Source: Mycolicibacterium frederiksbergense (GTDB taxonomy: Bacteria; Actinomycetota; Actinomycetes; Mycobacteriales; Mycobacteriaceae). From it: a stretch of 64,000 bases of DNA. Of the stretch, positions 1 to 7,429 are shown piece by piece (position 1 is the stretch's first letter; every line of letters begins with the position of its first letter). The position numbers and the translations under genes were made by a program. The notes under the pieces were generated by a model that searched no databases, was not told where the DNA came from, and was given only the letters and a program-made list of their open reading frames with translations. Where the stretch lies: positions 3,766,249 through 3,830,248 of the forward strand of contig NZ_CP038799.1 in the NCBI RefSeq assembly GCF_012223425.1, in the 5' to 3' direction.

Positions 1-1
1 T

Positions 2-88
2 ACGCTGCTGGTCTTCACCGCGGCCCCCGGTAGCGAAAGCTACGAGAAGCTGCAACTGTTGTCGGTGGTCGGCGCGCCGACGGGGTGA
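2..88 (+). CDS. C-terminal end of an unidentified protein (5' truncated by window)
   Basis: An open frame enters from the left edge and reads 28 residues (ending LLSVVGAPTG) before a TGA at 86-88. The fragment is too short to assign a family. It lies 30 nt before the DUF202 gene on the same strand, so the two could be co-transcribed. Confidence 0.4.
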   Translation, partial: TLLVFTAAPGSESYEKLQLLSVVGAPTG

Positions 89-118
89 GCGGCGGCGACG
101 GTGTCATGCTGGGTGTCG

Positions 119-496
119 ATGACCGACCGGCCGCTGGACCCGAACACCCGGCTCGCCGCCGAACGGACCCGGCTGGCCATGGAACGCACCCTGATGGCCT
201 GGACCAGGACGGCGACCTCGCTGATCGCGTTCGGGTTCACCATCTTTCAGATCTTCGAGCAGCTCGCCGAGGGTGAGCGCCTGGCCGATCCCTTCGTCAG
301 CCCGCAGCTGGTCGGTACCGTCATGGTCGTCATCGGTGTGGTGGCGCTGATCCTGGCCTGGATACAGCACCGGCAGGAGTCGGCCGCGCTGCGTGCGGAG
401 TTCGGTCCGATGCGCTATTCCATCGCCTCCGTCGTCGCGGCGATGATTGCCGGACTCGGGGTGCTGGCGCTGCTCGCGATCACGCTGCGGCTGTAG
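119..496 (+). CDS. DUF202 (YidH-type) small membrane protein
   Basis: This is a 125-residue integral membrane protein of the DUF202/YidH family. The family hallmark is visible near the N-terminus (AMERTLMAWTRTATSLIAFG), followed by three hydrophobic helices at about residues 30-50, 65-83 and 102-123. I chose the ATG at 119 because translation then begins MTDRPLDPNTRLAAERT; an upstream in-frame ATG at 101 adds only six unconvincing residues. The molecular function of the family is not established. Confidence 0.85.
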   Translation: MTDRPLDPNTRLAAERTRLAMERTLMAWTRTATSLIAFGFTIFQIFEQLAEGERLADPFVSPQLVGTVMVVIGVVALILAWIQHRQESAALRAEFGPMRYSIASVVAAMIAGLGVLALLAITLRL

Positions 497-504
497 CCAT
501 CGGG

Positions 505-720
505 TTAGAGCCGGTACATCTCCCGCGCCATGGCGGCGTCCTCCATGAAGGCCTCCCGCTGGACGGCCCGGTGGCTGCGCTTCTTGCGTGCTTCCTGCGC
601 GGGAACCATGAACGTCGCGCGCAGCGCCGCCTTCATCCGGGCAATCCAGTGCCGAGAATTGATGCGCGGCAATGGTATCGCTGCCGCCGGCGATCCCCTG
701 AGGGGTTGTGCCTGTGTCAT
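505..720 (-). CDS. small basic hypothetical protein, 71 aa
   Basis: A 71-residue, Arg/Ala-rich, soluble-looking protein (starts MTQAQPLRGSPAAAIPLP, ends AREMYRL). I recognise no domain. It is convergent with the DUF202 gene. The frame has high-GC third positions on this strand, but the opposite strand is also open, so the call rests on size and position only. The remaining bases 721-855 hold no gene I can see, only a 7-bp inverted repeat at 784-811. Confidence 0.4.
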   Translation of the reverse strand: MTQAQPLRGSPAAAIPLPRINSRHWIARMKAALRATFMVPAQEARKKRSHRAVQREAFMEDAAMAREMYRL

Positions 721-855
721 GATTCGACGCTACGAAGATCGCGACGACCAGGCATCGTGCCCGGGGGCGATCTTGATCTGCGACCGTGGTAGGAGACGAA
801 CCCGACCACGGCATGAGAGCCGGGTCACACCGTCTGTCGGCCGCGGCCGCGACGA

Positions 856-1440
856 TCACCTGCCGGTCAGGTGCGCCCGCACATCCTCGTCGAGCTCGAC
901 CCCGAAGGACCGTAACATCCACCCCAGCGTCTCGTAGGCGCCGACGGTGAAGATGACGTCCAGGATCTGCTGCGTGCTCAGATGTGCGTTCAGCGTGGCC
1001 CAGGTGTCATCACCGATGATGCCGTCGGCGACCAGCTCATCGGCGGTGCGCAGCAGCACGGCGTCGGCCTCCGACCACAGGGACGAGTCCGGGCCCCAGG
1101 CGATCTGGGCGACCTCGTCGCGGGAAATGCCCACATCGCCGGCGATCACCACATGCTGAGCCCATTCGTACTCGGATTGTCGCAGCACCGCGGTGCGCAG
1201 GATCAGTAGTTCGCGCTGCCGCGGCGTCAGCGAGGTCGCCGACAGCAGATGGCCGTTGAAGGTGAAGAAGGCCTTGGCCAGTTCCGGGTGGTACGCCAAG
1301 GCGCCCAGCACGTTGAGACCTTTCGGTCGTCCCTCGGTCGGCAACGGGGGATGACGGCGCACCGGCGGGTTCATGGCCGCCAGCGCCTCGCGCATCTGCG
1401 GGGGCCACTCCTTGGGAGCCAGCGGGTCGACACGGGTCAT
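856..1440 (-). CDS. carboxymuconolactone decarboxylase (AhpD-like) family protein
   Basis: A 194-residue alpha-helical protein of the CMD family. The core region around residues 60-150 carries the typical signature SLTPRQRELLILRTAVL and a following YEWAQHVVIAGDVG stretch. The CxxC pair of true AhpD peroxidases is absent, so peroxidase activity is unlikely; the lone His in EWAQH resembles decarboxylase-like members. A TetR gene lies 123 nt upstream on the same strand, suggesting local regulation. The substrate is unknown. Confidence 0.85.
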   Translation of the reverse strand: MTRVDPLAPKEWPPQMREALAAMNPPVRRHPPLPTEGRPKGLNVLGALAYHPELAKAFFTFNGHLLSATSLTPRQRELLILRTAVLRQSEYEWAQHVVIAGDVGISRDEVAQIAWGPDSSLWSEADAVLLRTADELVADGIIGDDTWATLNAHLSTQQILDVIFTVGAYETLGWMLRSFGVELDEDVRAHLTGR

Positions 1441-1563
1441 CTCGGAGGGTTCCTCTCGTCGCGCGAGGCCATATCGGTAATGGCGTTCTCACAAGATTGC
1501 ACGACGATCTCGGAAATGACGAATGTGACGCTTCGCGCCGGAAACGGGCGAGTCGGGCCGACG

Positions 1564-2211
1564 TCAGCTGGCGGCGGACTCCTGCACGTTCCACAGATTG
1601 TTGGCCAACAACCGCTGCAATTTGTCGAGAACCGCGGCGACCTCGGCATCGGTGCCGACGAACCCGGCATAGAAGCCCATCCCGAACATCAACACCAGCA
1701 ACATTTCCACGAGCGCGGCAGCGTCGGCGTCGGCGGCCAGCTGGCCGTTGTCGGCGGCGTCGCTGACAGCGGTGCTCAAGAACGCGCGGACATCTTCGCG
1801 TGGTGCGTATTCGTCGTTCTTGAGCTCGGGGTGCCGGTAGGCCTCCAGCATCGAGGTGACCAGGAACGCCGCCGCTGAGTCGAACTCCCGGTGCGCGGCC
1901 AGCATCCCGGTCATGAAGGCCGACAGCTTGCCGGTCAGGGTGGTCTCGGCGGCCGCGGCTCCCACACCGGCCTCGAACAGCGCGGTGTTGGTGCTTGCCA
2001 GCACCTGCCCGTACAGATCCTTCTTGTTGGTGAAGTAGTGATTGATCGCCGGACGGGTCAAATTGGCGCGTTCGGCGATCGCCTGGAATGTCGACGCGTC
2101 GTAGCCAAGTTCACTGAAAACCTGCCGCGCCGCGTGGATGATCCGTTCACGGGTTTCGGCACCATTGGCTGCTCGTGGACGCCCGCGAGTTCGGCGCAGC
2201 GCTTGTGTCAT
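1564..2211 (-). CDS. TetR/AcrR family transcriptional regulator
   Basis: A 215-residue one-component regulator. The N-terminal helix-turn-helix spans about residues 18-64 (TRERIIHAARQVFSELGYD, then TRPAINHYFTNKKDLYGQVL), and the rest is a helical ligand and dimerisation domain. It is divergent from the cAMP-dependent acetyltransferase gene across 131 bp and upstream of the CMD-family gene on the same strand. Likely targets are itself and the CMD gene; the ligand is unknown. Confidence 0.88.
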   Translation of the reverse strand: MTQALRRTRGRPRAANGAETRERIIHAARQVFSELGYDASTFQAIAERANLTRPAINHYFTNKKDLYGQVLASTNTALFEAGVGAAAAETTLTGKLSAFMTGMLAAHREFDSAAAFLVTSMLEAYRHPELKNDEYAPREDVRAFLSTAVSDAADNGQLAADADAAALVEMLLVLMFGMGFYAGFVGTDAEVAAVLDKLQRLLANNLWNVQESAAS

Positions 2212-2342
2212 ACGCGGAGTTTGCCACAGTTATCTGACTCATGCGTAGAAAACCTGCCGAACTGCTGGTTTGTGGGCTCTTATAGCAAATGCCCGCGCCG
2301 GGGTTGTTGCCGACCCCATCCTCGCCGCCGTAGCCTCGTGAG

Positions 2343-3341
2343 GTGTCCGGAGTGACCGCTGTCCGCGCCGACGAACTGGCCGCCCTGGAGTTCTTCGCCG
2401 GTTGCCCCGCGCCGACGCTGCGACCGTTGGCCGCGCAGCTACAACCGCTGGTCGCGGCGCCCGGCCAGGTGCTCATGCGCCAGGGTGAGACGGCCCTGAC
2501 GTTCCTGCTCATCGGGTCGGGGCAGGCCGAGGTGACGCACGTCGGCAAGGACGGCGCGGTGACGGTGTCGCAGCTGGGGCCCGGTGTCGTCGTCGGCGAG
2601 ATCGCGCTGCTGCGCGACAAGCCCCGCAACGCCACGGTGGTCGCGACCACCGAGCTGAGCGGCTGGGTCGGCAACCAGGACGCCTTCGCTCAGATGCTGG
2701 AACTGCCCGAGGCGATGACCCGCTTGGTGCGGACCGCCCGCCAGCGGCTGGCGGCCCACATCACCCCCATCGAGATCGCCCTGCGTGATCATCTGGTGCT
2801 GCATCTGCGCCCCGTGCTGCCCGGTGACAATGTGCGCACCGTGAGCGGGCCGATCGAGTTCTCCTCCGAGACGCTCTACCGCCGGTTCCAGAGCACCCGG
2901 GTGCCCACCCCGGCACTGATGGCGTACCTGTTCGAGGTCGACTATGTAGACCACTTCGTCTGGGTGATGACCGCCGGACCGGACGGGCCGGTGGTCGCCG
3001 ACGCCCGCTTCGTGCGGGAGGGGCACGGGGTGAGCATCGCCGAGGTGGCGTTCATCGTGGCCGACGTCTATCAGGGCCACGGCGTCGGCACCTTCCTGAT
3101 GGAGGCGCTTGCGGTGGCCGCACATGTCGGCGGTGTCACGCGGTTCACCGCGCGGGTGCTGACGGACAACTACGCCATGCGGGCCATCATGGACCGTGCC
3201 GGCGCGCACTGGGTGCGCGATGATCTGAACGTGGTCATCACGGAGGTGGACGTGCCGGCAGCCAAGTCGTTGTCCCTGCGGCCGGAGATGTACGAGGAGA
3301 TCGCCGAGATGGCACGCCGCACGATGCGATCGGTGAGCTGA
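2343..3341 (+). CDS. pat: cAMP-dependent protein lysine acetyltransferase (Pat/KATmt type)
   Basis: A 332-residue fusion of an N-terminal cyclic-nucleotide-binding domain (about residues 10-140) and a C-terminal GNAT acetyltransferase (about 170-320). The cNMP pocket motif is visible (GEIALLRDKPRNATVVA, with the Glu and Arg that hold the cyclic phosphate). The acetyl-CoA loop reads VYQGHGVGTFLMEAL. This matches the mycobacterial enzyme (Rv0998 and the M. smegmatis homologue) that acetylates acyl-CoA synthetases and universal stress proteins when cAMP is bound. The start is GTG. A shikimate-dehydrogenase-like gene begins at the very next base after the stop. A likely substrate class, prpE, lies 51 kb to the right. 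Confidence 0.93.
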   Translation: MSGVTAVRADELAALEFFAGCPAPTLRPLAAQLQPLVAAPGQVLMRQGETALTFLLIGSGQAEVTHVGKDGAVTVSQLGPGVVVGEIALLRDKPRNATVVATTELSGWVGNQDAFAQMLELPEAMTRLVRTARQRLAAHITPIEIALRDHLVLHLRPVLPGDNVRTVSGPIEFSSETLYRRFQSTRVPTPALMAYLFEVDYVDHFVWVMTAGPDGPVVADARFVREGHGVSIAEVAFIVADVYQGHGVGTFLMEALAVAAHVGGVTRFTARVLTDNYAMRAIMDRAGAHWVRDDLNVVITEVDVPAAKSLSLRPEMYEEIAEMARRTMRSVS

Positions 3342-4169
3342 ATGGGAGTCCGGCGGCCACCGTTGAACAAGGACACCCGGCTGTGCATCTCACTGGCCGC
3401 CCGCCCCAGCAACATCGGCACCCGATTTCACAACTATCTGTACGACGAACTCGGCCTCGACTTCATCTACAAGGCCTTCACCACAACCGATATCACCGCC
3501 GCCATCGGCGGGGTGCGCGCGCTGGGCATCCGCGGCTGCTCGGTGTCGATGCCGTTCAAATCCGATGTCATGGCTCTGGTCGACGAGATCGAGCCCTCGG
3601 CGCGGGCCATCGAGTCGGTCAACACGATCGTCAACGATGACGGCCATTTACGCGCCTCGAACACCGACTACCTTGCCGTGCAAGGCCTGATCGCCCGGCA
3701 TGCGCTGAATCCGGATGAGGACGTCATCATCCGTGGCAGCGGCGGAATGGCCAACGCCGTGGCGGCGGCCTTCGCCGGGGCCGGCTTCGGCGGGGGCGTC
3801 ATCGTGGCGCGTAACGCCGAGGCCGGGCGGGCGCTGGCCGACCGCGTGGGCTACCGGTACGCACCGGAGGTCGGGTCGCTGCGTGCGCCGATCCTGGTGA
3901 ACGTCACCCCGATCGGTATGGCCGGGGCGGCCGAGGAAACTCAGCAGGCCTTCGACGACGACGTGATCGCCGCCGCCGGTGCCGTTTTCGATGTGGTGGC
4001 ACTCCCGTCGGAGACTCCGCTGATCGTCGCCGCGCGCGCAGCGGGCACCACGGTGATCACCGGCGCGGAGGTCATCGCGCTGCAGGCGGCCGAGCAGTTC
4101 GAGCGTTACACCGGCGTCCGGCCGACCGAACAACAGATCGCCGCCGCGTCGGCGATCTCCCGTGCCTAA
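3342..4169 (+). CDS. shikimate 5-dehydrogenase-like NAD(P)-dependent oxidoreductase
   Basis: A 275-residue AroE-superfamily protein. Catalytic Lys and Asp are kept (VSMPFKSDV and SNTDYLAVQ), as is the Asn of VNTIV. The nucleotide-binding turn reads IRGSGGMANAV instead of the usual GAGGA. The N-terminal substrate-binding serines are altered (LCISLAARPSN, where AroE has SxS), so the substrate may not be shikimate; quinate or another polyol acid is possible. The ATG follows the stop of the acetyltransferase with no gap, so the two are almost certainly one operon. Its stop overlaps the convergent lipoprotein gene by 4 nt. Confidence 0.85.
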   Translation: MGVRRPPLNKDTRLCISLAARPSNIGTRFHNYLYDELGLDFIYKAFTTTDITAAIGGVRALGIRGCSVSMPFKSDVMALVDEIEPSARAIESVNTIVNDDGHLRASNTDYLAVQGLIARHALNPDEDVIIRGSGGMANAVAAAFAGAGFGGGVIVARNAEAGRALADRVGYRYAPEVGSLRAPILVNVTPIGMAGAAEETQQAFDDDVIAAAGAVFDVVALPSETPLIVAARAAGTTVITGAEVIALQAAEQFERYTGVRPTEQQIAAASAISRA

Positions 4170-4861
4170 GGCGTGATGGTCGTTTCCTCGTCGATGGCCG
4201 ACGTGGCATCCATCAGCGGGCCCATCTGCTCCTCGGTGCCCTCGGCGTTGATCTGCAGCACGAACACGCCGTCATCGGCGGGGATGATCGTCGTCTTCTG
4301 GGCGACGAGCAGGTTCTTACCGTCCTTGACGTAGGTGCCACCGACCTGGACGGCGTCGAACCCGCCGAGCTTGCCGGGCTGGCCCTCGGTGGGGCCGTCG
4401 AACTGGGGCAGGTTCCTGAGCTCACCCGCGGCGAACTCGAGGACCTTGGCGCCGTCGACGTCGCCGGTCAGCTTCGACATGATCGCGGTGATCGTGGGCG
4501 GCGGTGGCGGCATCGACGGGTCGGTGAAGACGATCTGGCTGTAGGCCCATTCTGGGGTGGCTGGCCCGGCGTCGATCCAGCCGGCCGGCGTGGGCAGGTT
4601 CACCGTGGGGGCGCCCGTGTCACCCCTTTTTACCGTGGCCTCTGTGATGCCGTTGTCCTGGATGTACTCAGAAATGGTGTAATTCTCGCCTGCCGGCTGG
4701 GCAGCGGTGCTGGTCTCGGCGGCTTCGGAAGAGGTGGCGCTGGTGCTCTCCTCGGCGCTGCTGGTGGATTCGGTCTTGGTGTCCGACCCGCAGCCGGCCA
4801 AGGCCAGGCCGAGCGCTGCGGCCGCCGCGGCCACGCCACGGGCGGTCGTCTGCTTGTTCAT
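4166..4861 (-). CDS. LpqN/LpqT-family lipoprotein
   Basis: A 231-residue exported lipoprotein. Starting at the ATG at 4861, it has a signal peptide ending in the lipobox LALAGC, a Ser/Thr/Ala/Glu-rich linker (to about residue 60), and a globular domain with VNLPTPAGWIDAG and a C-terminal VLQINAEGTEEQ strand typical of the Lpp-LpqN family. A frame extension to 4882 is possible but precedes the signal sequence. The family is cell-envelope associated and its role is poorly defined. A paralogue, lpqT, is at 25294-25965. Confidence 0.87.
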   Translation of the reverse strand: MNKQTTARGVAAAAAALGLALAGCGSDTKTESTSSAEESTSATSSEAAETSTAAQPAGENYTISEYIQDNGITEATVKRGDTGAPTVNLPTPAGWIDAGPATPEWAYSQIVFTDPSMPPPPPTITAIMSKLTGDVDGAKVLEFAAGELRNLPQFDGPTEGQPGKLGGFDAVQVGGTYVKDGKNLLVAQKTTIIPADDGVFVLQINAEGTEEQMGPLMDATSAIDEETTITP

Positions 4862-4992
4862 TGCGTCTCCTGTCGTGGGCACCCGAAGGCGATCTCGTGC
4901 GGGACGTTACCTGGCGGAGTGACCACGCGCGGGCGAGCGCGTCAATATCGGAGAACGGCCGTATGCGTGTGCCGATGTGGTACCACAGCTTC

Positions 4993-5652
4993 ATGCGTGC
5001 CTACGCGATCTGTCTGGGCGCCGTACTCGCCGTCACCGGATGCGAAGCGCCCCCGCCACTCAGGCCCGCGCCGTCATCGGCCGGCCAGGCTTCCGGCGTG
5101 GTGAACCCGGCCGCGGTCGCGCGGGTGCGCAGCGAGCTGCCGCCCGGCTATGAGGTCGGCGATCTCGCGGATCATGCTGCGCCGGCGTCGTTCTGGGGGC
5201 TGAAACCGAATTGGACCGCCGATCCCGCGTGGTGTGGGGTGCTGGCCGATCCGGGTGCCGGAGCTCCGGTGCGGGGCTGGTCGGCGTCGGGGCCGGGCGG
5301 AATCGTCTACGCCCTCGTCGCGGGTCCGGGGGTCTCCGGTGCACCGCCGGACGGCTGCGCGGCCTGGATGCTGACCGGTGGGCGCACGAGCGCCGCCGTG
5401 AATGCGGTCGAACCGCCCGTCATCGCCGACACGCCGACGGTCGCCATGAGCACGGTGGCCACCACTGTCGTCGAAGGGGGCACCGAGACGCGCTCACACG
5501 CCGATACCGTCAGCGCCTATCTGGACTCGGGTTACGTCGCATCGGTGACGGTGGTGACCGACCCCGGTTCGGCCCTGCCGGTGCTCGGCCCCGATGTCGC
5601 CGCGCGATTGCTGACGCAGACGGTCAGCTCCGTCCGCGGCGCAGGCCGGTAG
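4993..5652 (+). CDS. secreted lipoprotein, DUF5642-like (Rv0999 position)
   Basis: A 219-residue lipoprotein beginning MRAYAICLGAVLAVTGCEA: signal peptide and lipobox (VTGC) right at the start, which is why I prefer the ATG at 4993 over in-frame ATGs at 4861, 4963 and 4975. The mature part has a conserved-looking region ELPPGYEVGDLADHAAPAS and two further Cys that could pair. It resembles the mycobacterial DUF5642 proteins; family assignment is from memory of the pattern. It is 10 nt from the next, related lipoprotein gene. Confidence 0.75.
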   Translation: MRAYAICLGAVLAVTGCEAPPPLRPAPSSAGQASGVVNPAAVARVRSELPPGYEVGDLADHAAPASFWGLKPNWTADPAWCGVLADPGAGAPVRGWSASGPGGIVYALVAGPGVSGAPPDGCAAWMLTGGRTSAAVNAVEPPVIADTPTVAMSTVATTVVEGGTETRSHADTVSAYLDSGYVASVTVVTDPGSALPVLGPDVAARLLTQTVSSVRGAGR

Positions 5653-5662
5653 ATTGGCGGCG

Positions 5663-6319
5663 ATGTTCTCGCCACGGGTGTTCGCCCTCACCGCCTGCGC
5701 GGCCGCCCTCACCGCCTGCACGGCAGCCGAACCCGAGCAGGGCACCGGCATCGCCGGAGTCTTCGAGGTGAAGTCGACGTTCGACTCGCAGTTCCAGGTC
5801 ACCACGACCGGACCCACCGGTATCGACCCCAAACTGCTCGCCCCCGCGGCGGTGCCGCCCGGGGTGCGGGTGGAGCCGCAGGCATGTGCGAAATTCGCCG
5901 CCGGCCTTGCCATCCCGGACGGCGCGCAGGGCAACATGGCCGCCACCACCGCTGAAGGCAAGGGCAACCGCTTCATCGCCATCGCCGTCGAGACATCGGA
6001 GCCGGTGCCGTTCAACGAGCCGGGCCCGGACTGCCAGAAGGTCGGCTACGGCGGGCCGGGCGTGCGTGGCCTGGTCGAGGTCGTCGAAACCCCGAAAATC
6101 GAGGGTGCGCGCGTCGTGGGCACCCATCGCGTGGTGCAGACGGTGGTGGACGGGAAGCCGCACAGCGGTGAGTTGTTCAACTACGTGGCAAGTTTCGACT
6201 CATACCTGGTGATCGTCACGGCCAATCCGCTGGTGGTGCCGAACACCCCCGTCGCTCCGGTGGACACCCAGAAGGCCAGGGACCTGCTCACCGCCGCGGT
6301 GGCCGCGGTGCGCGGCTAA
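5663..6319 (+). CDS. secreted lipoprotein, DUF5642-like, second of tandem pair
   Basis: A 218-residue protein with a short signal peptide (MFSPRVFALTACAAALTAC, lipobox ALTAC). The mature domain of about 190 residues has Cys residues near positions 74 and 120 and a C-terminal VIVTANPLVVPNTP segment. Size, lipobox position and layout parallel the gene 10 nt upstream, suggesting an old duplication. The ATG at 5663 places the signal peptide at the N-terminus; a TTG at 5654 is also in frame. The stop overlaps the convergent AlkB-like gene by 4 nt (CTAA). Confidence 0.75.
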   Translation: MFSPRVFALTACAAALTACTAAEPEQGTGIAGVFEVKSTFDSQFQVTTTGPTGIDPKLLAPAAVPPGVRVEPQACAKFAAGLAIPDGAQGNMAATTAEGKGNRFIAIAVETSEPVPFNEPGPDCQKVGYGGPGVRGLVEVVETPKIEGARVVGTHRVVQTVVDGKPHSGELFNYVASFDSYLVIVTANPLVVPNTPVAPVDTQKARDLLTAAVAAVRG

Positions 6320-6942
6320 CGCACATCGCGGGGCCGGAACTGGATGCTGATCCGCGGACCCGTCGGGCGTGCCGTCTTCGGGACCGCGTGCTCCCAGGTC
6401 CGCTGGCAGGAACCGCCCATCACCAGCAGATCCCCGTGGCCCTGCGGTAACCGCAGCGAGCGCCCCCCGGTGCGCGGACGCATCGCGAAAGTCCTTCGCG
6501 CGCCCAGGCTCACGATCGCCACCATGGTGTCCTCGGTGCTGCTGCGCCCCACGGTGTCGCCATGCCACGCGACGCTGTCGGTGCCGTCGCGGTACAGGCA
6601 CAGTCCGGCACTGGTGAACGGTTCGCCGAGTTCGCCCGCGTAGATGTCGTTGAGTCGCCTGCGCAAGCGTGCGATCGCCGGGTGCGGAGCGGGGCCGTCG
6701 GCGAGATCGTGGAAGCTGACCAGACGGGGCACATCGAGCACCCGTTCGTACATCTGACGGCGCTCGGCACGCCACGGAATGGCCTCCATCAGCTCGTCGA
6801 ACAGGGACCCGTCACCGTCCAGCCAGCCGTTCAGCCAGCCGGCACGCACGTCGATCCAGGCGCCGGCGCCCAGGTTTCGACGTTCGTCGTGGTCGAAGAG
6901 CGACCCTTGAACGGCCAGAGACACGACCCCAGCGTATCGCAC
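6316..6942 (-). CDS. AlkB-like 2-oxoglutarate/Fe(II)-dependent dioxygenase
   Basis: A 208-residue protein of the AlkB family, which oxidatively demethylates alkylated nucleic-acid bases. Iron ligands are visible as the HxD pair in SVAWHGDTVG and the distal His in TWEHAVPK; the 2-oxoglutarate-binding Arg lies in RISIQFRPRD. The middle motif GARRTFAMRPR is also typical. In M. tuberculosis the equivalent position holds Rv1000c. It is convergent with the lipoprotein gene. SoxR lies just upstream on the same strand, separated by 12 nt, so a redox/alkylation stress operon is possible. Confidence 0.88.
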   Translation of the reverse strand: MRYAGVVSLAVQGSLFDHDERRNLGAGAWIDVRAGWLNGWLDGDGSLFDELMEAIPWRAERRQMYERVLDVPRLVSFHDLADGPAPHPAIARLRRRLNDIYAGELGEPFTSAGLCLYRDGTDSVAWHGDTVGRSSTEDTMVAIVSLGARRTFAMRPRTGGRSLRLPQGHGDLLVMGGSCQRTWEHAVPKTARPTGPRISIQFRPRDVR

Positions 6943-6954
6943 ATGCGTTCGATA

Positions 6955-7386
6955 TCAGAGGTTGACCGCGCCGGGCCCGTGATCGGCCAGCACGTCTTCG
7001 GGGTTGACCAGCTGACAGGCCTTCAGGCTCATGCACCCGCAGCCGATGCACCCGGTCAGATTGTCGCGCAGCCGCTCCAGATGCACGATCCGGTCTTCCA
7101 GGTCCTGTCGCCAGCCCGCCGAGAGCCGGGCCCAGTCCTTGCTCGTCGGAATCCGGTCATCGGGCAGGGTGGCCAGCGCCTCGCGGATGCGGGCCAGCGG
7201 GATGCCGAGGCGCTGCGACATCCGGATGAACGCGACCCGGCGCAGCGTCTCGCGGGGGTAGCGGCGTTGATTGCCCGAGGTGCGCCGGCAGCTGATCAGG
7301 CCTTCGCGCTCGTAGAAATGCAGCGCGGACACCGCCACTCCGCTGCGCAGGGACATCTCACCGGGCGTCAGTTCGTGGATTTCCAC
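6955..7386 (-). CDS. soxR: redox-sensitive transcriptional activator SoxR
   Basis: A 143-residue MerR-family regulator. The winged HTH is at residues 9-75 (SGVAVSALHFYEREGLI is the MerR recognition region). The C-terminal cluster CIGCGCMSLKAC supplies the four Cys of a [2Fe-2S] centre, the SoxR hallmark. Family members sense redox-cycling compounds and nitric oxide. It reads toward the AlkB-like gene with a 12-nt gap; pmt lies upstream on the same strand. No soxS is present, as usual in actinobacteria, so it likely acts directly on nearby or distant targets. Confidence 0.93.
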   Translation of the reverse strand: MEIHELTPGEMSLRSGVAVSALHFYEREGLISCRRTSGNQRRYPRETLRRVAFIRMSQRLGIPLARIREALATLPDDRIPTSKDWARLSAGWRQDLEDRIVHLERLRDNLTGCIGCGCMSLKACQLVNPEDVLADHGPGAVNL

Positions 7387-7429
7387 GACCTCAACAATAG
7401 TTGAGCTCGGCTCGCGGTGCCGCGTTCTG

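Noticed and set aside
784..811. CCGTGGT/ACCACGG inverted repeat as a terminator
   Set aside because: Only 7 bp with a 14-nt loop and no link to a gene end; expected by chance in GC-rich DNA.
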